NCBI RefSeq assembly: GCF_042650605.1
Contig: NZ_JBHSBN010000139.1
Location: forward strand, 1-5,303
DNA from: Micromonospora_J zhanjiangensis
GTDB taxonomy: Bacteria; Actinomycetota; Actinomycetes; Mycobacteriales; Micromonosporaceae
Length of the DNA: 5,303 nt
Direction: 5' to 3'
In this document: one piece after another, positions 1 through 5,303 of the stretch
Layout: each line of letters opens with the position of its first letter
Numbering within the stretch: the first letter of the stretch is position 1
The notes under the pieces: generated by a model
The model's input: the letters and a program-made list of their open reading frames with translations, nothing else
The model's database searches: none
Told to the model about the DNA's origin: nothing
Program-made: the position numbers and the translations under genes

Positions 1-2
1 TT

Positions 3-119
3 GTCCGGCGGTGTCCTACTCTCCCACACCCTCCCGGGTGCAGTACCATCGGCGCTGGAGGGCTTAGCTTCCGGGTTCGGAATGTTGCCGGGCGTTTCCC
101 CTCCGCTATGACCGCCGTA
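3..119 (-). rRNA. rrf: 5S ribosomal RNA
   Basis: This is the 5S rRNA of the large ribosomal subunit's central protuberance, where it binds proteins L5 and L18. Read on the minus strand it starts near TACGGCGGTCATAGC, passes the highly conserved ATTCCGAACCCGGAAGCTAA (loops B and C region) and GCCGATGGTACTGC (loop E region), and ends GAGAGTAGGACACCGCCGG. The first and last segments pair as helix I (CGGCGG with CCGCCG). The length of about 117 nt is normal for actinobacteria. It is the last gene of the operon, 91 nt after 23S. Its exact ends are uncertain by two or three bases, because the terminal helix frays and the window starts at the 3' end. The operon terminator would lie before position 1. 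Confidence 0.97.
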
Positions 120-210
120 ACTCTATCGACTTGTCAAACACCAACAACCCTGTCTTCGGGAGTGGTGTTCGTTTGTCGGGAGTTGCACAGTGGACGCGTA
201 GCAGCTTTGT
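120..210 (-). other. 23S-5S internal transcribed spacer
   Basis: This 91-nt transcribed spacer separates the 3' end of 23S from 5S. It contains no tRNA and no gene. Its 23S-proximal half is the 3' arm of the 23S processing stem, and its 5S-proximal half holds a small hairpin; both are listed separately. The spacer is removed when the precursor is cut and trimmed. Confidence 0.9.
137..169 (-). repeat. Hairpin in the 23S-5S spacer
   Basis: AACACCA at 137-143 is the inverted copy of TGGTGTT at 163-169, giving a 7-bp outer stem. CCC at 148-150 can pair with GGG at 158-160 inside it. The hairpin sits between the 23S processing stem and 5S, so it may separate the two processing sites or guide 5S maturation. 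The role is inferred; only the symmetry is seen. There is no run of T after it on the minus strand, so it does not look like a terminator. Confidence 0.5.
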
Positions 211-217
211 AGGTCAA
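167..217 (-). repeat. 3' arm of the 23S rRNA processing stem
   Basis: This segment is an imperfect inverted copy of 3316-3365. TTGCACAGTGGACGCG at 183-198 is a perfect 16-nt complement of 3334-3349, and matching blocks continue on both sides (ACAAAG, CTTGACC, and TCGTTTGT against ACAAACGA). In the transcript the two arms would close a long helix at the base of pre-23S. Such helices are the usual substrate of RNase III in bacterial rRNA maturation. The arm overlaps the last few bases of mature 23S. Cleavage positions cannot be read from the sequence. Confidence 0.85.
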
Positions 218-346
218 GTCCTCGGCCTATTAGTACCGGTCAACTGAACCCGTTACCGGGCTTACATTTCCGGCCTATCAACCCAGTCGTCTAGCTGGGG
301 GCCTTACCCACCCCGAAGAGTGGTGGGATACCTCATCTTGAAGCGA

Positions 347-387
<41 letters not shown>

Positions 388-446
388 GTAGCTAACCAGC
401 CGTGCCCCTGGCGGGACAACTGGCACACCAGAGGTTCGTCCGTCCC

Positions 447-460
447 GGTCCTCTCGTACT
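447..460 (-). other. Sarcin-ricin loop of 23S rRNA
   Basis: The minus strand reads AGTACGAGAGGACC, the near-universal loop of domain VI that activates GTP hydrolysis on EF-Tu and EF-G and is the target of ricin-type and sarcin-type toxins. No base departs from the consensus. Confidence 0.95.
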
Positions 461-490
461 AGGGACAGCCCTTCTCAAGTATCCTACGCG

Positions 491-527
<37 letters not shown>

Positions 528-543
528 AAACCCAGCTCGCGTA

Positions 544-580
<37 letters not shown>

Positions 581-584
581 GCTA

Positions 585-625
<41 letters not shown>

Positions 626-658
626 ATCCCGTCGATATGGACTCTTGGGGAAGATCAG

Positions 659-670
659 CCTGTTATCCCC
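659..670 (-). other. Peptidyl-transferase loop segment of 23S rRNA (E. coli about 2444-2455)
   Basis: The minus strand reads GGGGATAACAGG. Aligned by eye to E. coli numbering, G2447 is at 667, A2451 at 663 and C2452 at 662. These are all the ordinary bases, so common linezolid or phenicol resistance changes at these positions are absent. Resistance by methylation or by other positions cannot be judged from this. Confidence 0.85.
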
Positions 671-1051
671 GGGGTACCTTTTATCCGTTGAGCGACACCG
701 CTTCCACACGCAAGTGCCGGATCACTAGTCCCGACTTTCGTCCCTGCTCGACCTGTCAGTCTCACAGTCAAGCTCCCTTGTGTACTTGCACTCAACACCT
801 GATTGCCAACCAGGCTGAGGGAACCTTTGGGCGCCTCCGTTACCCTTTAGGAGGCAACCGCCCCAGTTAAACTACCCACCAGACACTGTCCCTGAACCGG
901 ATCACGGTCCGAAGTTAGATACCCAAACCAACCAGAGTGGTATTTCAAGATTGCCTCCACCCATACTGGCGTATGGACTTCACCGGCTCCCACCTATCCT
1001 ACACAAGCTAATTCGGATACCAATGTCAAGCTATAGTAAAGGTCCCGGGGT

Positions 1052-1058
1052 CTTTCCG
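1052..1058 (-). other. Macrolide-binding bases of 23S rRNA (E. coli 2055-2061)
   Basis: The minus strand reads CGGAAAG. By eye alignment A2058 is at 1055 and A2059 at 1054. Both are adenine, the macrolide-susceptible state for the unmethylated rRNA. Producer actinomycetes often protect themselves by Erm methylation of A2058, which leaves no trace in this gene. Confidence 0.85.
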
Positions 1059-1134
1059 TCCTGCCGCGCGTAACGAGCATCTTTACTCGTAATGCAATTT
1101 CGCCGGGCCTGTGGTTGAGACAGTAGGGAAGTCG

Positions 1135-1190
<56 letters not shown>

Positions 1191-1694
1191 TGGTTATAGT
1201 TACCACCGCCGTTTACTGGCGCTTAAGTTCTCAGCTTCGCCCTCGAAAGGACTAACCGGTCCCCTTAACGTTCCAGCACCGGGCAGGCGTCAGTCCATAT
1301 ACATCGAATTACTTCTTCGCATGGACCTGTGTTTTTAGTAAACAGTCGCTTCCCTCTGGTCTCTGCGGCCATACCACGCTCCAGCAGCAAGTGCCTTCAC
1401 GCGTCCGGCCCCCCTTCTCCCTAAGTTACGGGGGCAATTTGCCGAGTTCCTTAACCACAGTTCGCCCGATCGCCTCGGTATTCTCTACCTGACCACCTGT
1501 GTCGGTTTGGGGTACGGGCCGCTCGAAGCTCGCTAGAGGCTTTTCTCGGCAGCATAGGATCACTGACTTCACCTGAATCGGCTCGGCATCACGTCTCACC
1601 CTCGTGCACCACGGATTTGCCTATGGTGCGGGCTACACGCTTACCCCGGCACAACCACCGGCCGGGATCAGCTACCTTCCTGCGTCACCCCATC

Positions 1695-1795
1695 GCTTGA
1701 CTACTACCCGCCAGGATCCCACGCTCCCCTCACTTGGTCCGAAGACCGCCTGAGGTTCGGGTGGTTAGCACAACGAGGTTCATCATGGGCGCTCC
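1695..1795 (-). other. Actinobacterial helix-54 extension of 23S rRNA
   Basis: Between the conserved block ending near ATTCCCGTACCCGCGAAGG (about 1810-1792) and the block GGGGTGACGCAGGAAGG (from about 1690), this 23S has roughly 100 nt more than E. coli. This position in domain III is where actinobacteria carry a long extra stalk, a recognised marker of the phylum. Internal complementarity includes ACCACCCGAACCTCAGGCGGT (1763-1746 region). The limits are approximate, since they come from memory of the E. coli sequence. Confidence 0.8.
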
Positions 1796-2129
1796 TTCGC
1801 GGGTACGGGAATATCAACCCGTTGTCCATCGACTACGCCTCTCGGCCTCGCCTTAGGTCCCGACTCACCCAGGGCGGATTAGCCTGGCCCTGGAACCCTT
1901 GGTCATCCGGCGGAAGGGTTTCTCACCCTTCTTTCGCTACTCATGCCTGCATTCTCACTCGTGCCGCGTCCACAACTGGGTCACCCCGCTGCTTCACCCC
2001 CGGCACGACGCTCCCCTACCCACCCACACACCTGGACACAACCCCGAAGGGACATGCCTGGTTCAGTGTGAGTGCCACAGCTTCGGCGGTGTGCTTGAGC
2101 CCCGCTACATTGTCGGCGCGGAACCACTT

Positions 2130-2187
<58 letters not shown>

Positions 2188-3315
2188 TTGTCTATGCGAC
2201 CCCACATCCTTTTCCACTTAGCACACGCTTAGGGGCCTTAGCTGGTGATCTGGGCTGTTTCCCTCTCGACTACGAAGCTTATCCCCCGCAGTCTCACTGC
2301 CACGCTCTCACTTACCGGCATTCGGAGTTTGGCTGATTTCGGTAAGCTTGTAGGCCCCCTAGACCATCCAGTGCTCTACCTCCGGCAAGAAACACGTGAC
2401 GCTGCACCTAAATGCATTTCGGGGAGAACCAGCTATCACGGAGTTTGATTGGCCTTTCACCCCTAACCACAGGTCATCCCCCAACTTTTCAACGTTGGTG
2501 GGTTCGGCCCTCCACGCGGTCTTACCCACGCTTCAGCCTGCCCATGGCTAGATCACTCCGCTTCGGGTCTAGGACACGCGACTAAAATCGCCCTATTCAG
2601 ACTCGCTTTCGCTACGGCTCCCCCACCCGGGTTAACCTCGCCACATGCCACTAACTCGCAGGCTCATTCTTCAAAAGGCACGCCATCACCCCAAAAGGCT
2701 CTGACGGATTGTAGGCGAACGGTTTCAGGTACTATTTCACTCCCCTCCCGGGGTACTTTTCACCATTCCCTCACGGTACTATCCGCTATCGGTCACCAGG
2801 AAGTATTCAGGCTTACCAGGTGGTCCTGGCAGATTCACGGCAGATTTCAGGGGTCCGCCGCTACTCGGGAACATCCACAGAAGACCAGCAACTTTCACCT
2901 ACCGGACTATCACCGTCTACGGTCAGCCTTCCCAGACTGTTCAGCTAGCAACTGGTTTTATCACTCCTCAAACAAGTGTCAGCTTGTTTCGTGAAGTCCC
3001 ACAACCCCGACCACGCAACCCCTGACAGGTATCACACGCAACCGGTTTAGCCTCAATCCGCTTTCGCTCGCCACTACTCACGGAATCACATGTTGTTTTC
3101 TCTTCCTACGGGTACTGAGATGTTTCACTTCCCCGCGTTCCCTCCACACACCCTATGAGTTCAGGTGCAGGTGACATCACATGACTGATGCCGGGTTACC
3201 CCATTCGGACACCCTGGGATCACAGCTCGGTTGACAGCTCCCCCAGGCCTATCGCGGCCTCCCACGTCCTTCATCGGCTCCTGGTGCCAAGGCATCCACC
3301 GTTCGCCCTTGACAA

Positions 3316-3365
3316 CTTGACCACAAAGATGCTCGCGTCCACTGTGCAATTCTCAACAAACGACC
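3316..3365 (-). repeat. 5' arm of the 23S rRNA processing stem
   Basis: This segment is the partner of 167-217. The perfect core is CGCGTCCACTGTGCAA at 3334-3349. Matching blocks on the 23S side are CTTGACC and ACAAAG, interrupted by a substitution and two one-base bulges. On the far side, ACAAACGA (3356-3363) matches after a few mismatches. It closes the helix expected for RNase III release of pre-23S. The minus-strand reading TTGCACAGTGGACGCGAGCATC also resembles a conserved actinobacterial element just before 23S, from memory. Confidence 0.85.
3346..3361 (-). promoter_or_regulatory. boxA-like antitermination element before 23S
   Basis: The minus strand reads GTTTGTTGAGAATTGC about 25-40 nt before the 23S 5' end. 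It resembles the actinobacterial rrn boxA-type sequence (TTGTTTGAGAAC-like). boxA in nascent RNA is bound by NusB and S10 and helps polymerase resist Rho-dependent termination across the long untranslated operon. The element overlaps the processing stem, as boxA elements in rrn spacers often do. The match is by resemblance, so the functional claim is tentative. Confidence 0.5.
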
Positions 3366-3367
3366 AA

Positions 3368-3401
3368 CCCACAACCCACAGCCCCACACCAAACCCGACC
3401 C
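3368..3401 (-). other. G-rich stretch in the spacer transcript (possible G-quadruplex)
   Basis: The transcript strand has five runs of at least three G (plus-strand C runs at 3368-3370, 3375-3377, 3382-3385, 3394-3396 and 3399-3401). The connecting loops are 4, 4, 8 and 2 nt. Any four consecutive runs include the 8-nt loop, one base over the usual limit of 7 for a canonical quadruplex. The stretch lies just before the boxA-like element and the 23S processing stem. Folding is possible but unproven. Confidence 0.35.
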
Positions 3402-3420
3402 ACGCCGGCGGTATGCGAGA

Positions 3421-3435
3421 CCAGGCCATGCCTGG
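3421..3435 (-). repeat. Short spacer hairpin
   Basis: CCAGGC and GCCTGG form a perfect 6-bp GC-rich stem around a 3-nt loop. No T run follows on the minus strand. It is probably a local fold of the spacer RNA; no function is assigned. Confidence 0.45.
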
Positions 3436-3490
3436 CAGCCCACCAAAACCCCCCACCACACTGGGCAGGAAAAGATCTTGGCTCAAGGCT

Positions 3491-3524
3491 CTGAAACAAC
3501 AAACCCCAGGGTTTGTTCTTTCAG
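3491..3524 (-). repeat. Strong 34-nt hairpin in the middle of the 16S-23S spacer
   Basis: CTGAAA at 3491-3496 pairs with TTTCAG at 3519-3524. After a single C-C opposition on the plus strand, AACAAACC (3498-3505) pairs with GGTTTGTT (3510-3517), leaving a 4-nt loop. That gives 14 bp with one internal mismatch. On the minus strand the hairpin follows TGTTGGGTC and precedes AGCCTTGAG; no T run follows directly, so it does not look like an intrinsic terminator. It may be a spacer fold that keeps the processing arms apart or a secondary cleavage site. Confidence 0.65.
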
Positions 3525-3581
3525 GACCCAACAGGATGCTCTACACCTCCAGCAAGCCGCACCAACCCGAACGTTCCACCA

Positions 3582-3599
3582 CCGACCCCGAAAGGCCGG
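3582..3599 (-). repeat. Small spacer hairpin
   Basis: CCGACC (3582-3587) can pair with GGCCGG (3594-3599) with one internal mismatch around a 6-nt loop. It is short and GC-rich and could occur by chance in this composition. No function is assigned. Confidence 0.3.
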
Positions 3600-3657
3600 C
3601 ACGTACTAGCCGGGTAGGCCGTTGCCCACCGAAAGCTCGCCAGTGTCTCCGCCATCT

Positions 3658-3693
3658 GAGCACCCCACCACCACGTTCGGATGGTGTGGGCTC
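3658..3693 (-). repeat. Bulged hairpin downstream of the 16S 3' end
   Basis: GAG at 3658-3660 pairs with CTC at 3691-3693, and the C/A-rich segment up to ACCA (3670-3673) pairs with TGGTGTGGG (3682-3690) with a few bulged bases and an 8-nt loop. It lies about 30 nt after mature 16S, between the 16S gene and the rest of the spacer. It may contribute to the fold around the 16S processing site. Confidence 0.45.
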
Positions 3694-3697
3694 CATG

Positions 3698-3711
3698 CCG
3701 TCTTTCGACGG
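3698..3711 (-). repeat. Perfect 5-bp hairpin just after 16S
   Basis: CCGTC (3698-3702) and GACGG (3707-3711) form a perfect stem around a TTTC loop (GAAA, a GNRA tetraloop, in the transcript). GNRA loops are stable and common in rRNA. It begins 13 nt after the predicted 16S 3' end. Confidence 0.55.
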
Positions 3712-3719
3712 ATGGTGCT

Positions 3720-3783
<64 letters not shown>

Positions 3784-3859
3784 ATCGCCAGCCCCACCTT
3801 CGACGGCTCCCTCCCCGCAAGGGGGTTGGGCCACCGGCTTCGGGTGTTGCCGACTTTCG

Positions 3860-3907
<48 letters not shown>

Positions 3908-4158
3908 CGTTGCTGATCTGCGATTACTAGCGACTCCGACTTCACGGGGTCGAGTTGCAGACCCCGATCCGAACTGAGACCGGCTTTTTGGGATTCGCTC
4001 CACCTCACGGTATCGCAACCCATTGTACCGGCCATTGTAGCATGCGTGAAGCCCTGGACATAAGGGGCATGATGACTTGACGTCATCCCCACCTTCCTCC
4101 GAGTTGACCCCGGCAGTCTTCGATGAGTCCCCGCCATAACGCGCTGGCAACATCGAAC

Positions 4159-4223
<65 letters not shown>

Positions 4224-4285
4224 CCACCTGTGACCGCCCCCGAAGGACCCTCCATCTCTGAAGGTTTTGCGGCCATGTCAAACCC

Positions 4286-4316
<31 letters not shown>

Positions 4317-4329
4317 TCCGCATGCTCCG

Positions 4330-4393
<64 letters not shown>

Positions 4394-4884
4394 GGCGCTT
4401 AATGCGTTAGCTGCGGCACAGGAAACCGGAGAGGCCCCCCACACCTAGCGCCCAACGTTTACAGCGTGGACTACCAGGGTATCTAATCCTGTTCGCTCCC
4501 CACGCTTTCGCTCCTCAGCGTCAGTATCGGCCCAGAGACCCGCCTTCGCCACCGGTGTTCCTCCTGATATCTGCGCATTTCACCGCTACACCAGGAATTC
4601 CAGTCTCCCCTACCGAACTCTAGCCTGCCCGTATCGGCTGCAGGCCCGCAGTTGAGCTGCGGGTTTTCACAGTCGACGCGACAAGCCGCCTACGAGCTCT
4701 TTACGCCCAATAAATCCGGACAACGCTCGCGCCCTACGTCTTACCGCGGCTGCTGGCACGTAGTTGGCCGGCGCTTCTTCTGCAGGTACCGTCACTCACG
4801 CTTCGTCCCTGCTGAAAGAGGTTTACAACCCGAAGGCCGTCATCCCTCACGCGGCGTCGCTGCATCAGGCTTCCGCCCATTGTG

Positions 4885-4944
<60 letters not shown>

Positions 4945-5248
4945 CGGTCGCCCTCTCAGGCCGGCTACCCGTCGTCGCCTTGGTAGGCCATCACCCCACC
5001 AACAAGCTGATAGGCCGCGAGCCCATCCCAAGCCGAAAAACTTTCCACCCCCCACCATGCGACAGGAGGTCATATCCGGTATTAGCCCCCGTTTCCGAGG
5101 GTTATCCCAAAGCCTGGGGCAGGTTACTCACGTGTTACTCACCCGTTCGCCGCTCGAGTACCCCGAAGGGCCTTTCCGCTCGACTTGCATGTGTTAAGCA
5201 CGCCGCCAGCGTTCGTCCTGAGCCAGGATCAAACTCTCCAACAAAAAA

Positions 5249-5303
5249 TTAGAGAAAATCCTGACAACAAAAATGTTGCCAAAGGAATCCCAGCCGAACC
5301 AGC
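5249..5303 (-). other. 3' end of the rrn leader (partial)
   Basis: These 55 nt precede 16S in the precursor. The region is A/T-rich next to the gene, in contrast to the rest of the operon, as is common before actinobacterial 16S. No promoter, start codon or gene can be supported in so short a piece. The rrn promoters and the leader boxA should lie further upstream, beyond the window. A hairpin within it, and a possible 16S processing arm at 5280-5295, are described separately. Confidence 0.8.
5263..5280 (-). repeat. Hairpin in the leader upstream of 16S
   Basis: On the minus strand GGCAACA (5280-5274) pairs with TGTTGTC (5269-5263) around TTTT, giving 7 bp that include one G-U pair. It lies about 15 nt before the predicted 16S 5' end. 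Such leader hairpins may position RNase cleavage or assist 16S folding. It is followed by CAGG rather than a T run, so it is not a terminator. Confidence 0.5.

Noticed and set aside
3491..3524. Intrinsic terminator in the 16S-23S spacer
   Set aside because: The hairpin is strong, but no T run follows on the transcript strand, and termination here would block 23S and 5S expression.
4068..4088. Near-palindrome GATGACTTGACGTCATC
   Set aside because: This is a conserved 16S segment (complement of GATGACGTCAAGTCATC, present in most bacteria), so it is rRNA structure rather than an operator.

Overview
The window is one nearly complete ribosomal RNA operon lying wholly on the minus strand. In the direction of transcription (right to left) the order is: end of the leader (5303-5249), 16S rRNA (5248-3724), a 401-nt internal transcribed spacer without a tRNA (3723-3323), 23S rRNA (3322-211), a 91-nt spacer (210-120) and 5S rRNA (119-3). 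I support no protein-coding gene on either strand. Open frames here run through conserved rRNA or its complement and are fortuitous.

The organism is a high-GC Gram-positive bacterium (Actinomycetota). This is read from the 16S and 23S sequence, from an extra helix of about 100 nt in 23S domain III (about 1695-1795) that is characteristic of that phylum, from the 16S 3' end CACCTCCTTTCT, and from the tRNA-free spacer. From memory of 16S sequences, long stretches (about 3770-4960) read like Micromonosporaceae (Micromonospora, Actinoplanes, Dactylosporangium and relatives). I do not assign a genus, and this was not checked by a search.

The non-coding parts hold the processing signals. The clearest is a long inverted repeat around the 23S gene (167-217 with 3316-3365, including a perfect 16-bp core), which would fold into the RNase III-type stem that frees pre-23S. 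A boxA-like antitermination sequence lies in its 5' arm. The 16S-23S spacer also holds several hairpins and a G-rich stretch in the transcript. The last 55 nt of the leader hold a small hairpin and a possible half of the 16S processing stem.

The operon promoters (beyond 5303) and the terminator after 5S (before position 1) are outside the window. The rRNAs look full length and functional: decoding site, anti-Shine-Dalgarno, peptidyl-transferase loop, L11/thiostrepton site and sarcin-ricin loop are all intact. I found no intron, insertion sequence, CRISPR array or new system. The findings are modest observations on spacer structure.
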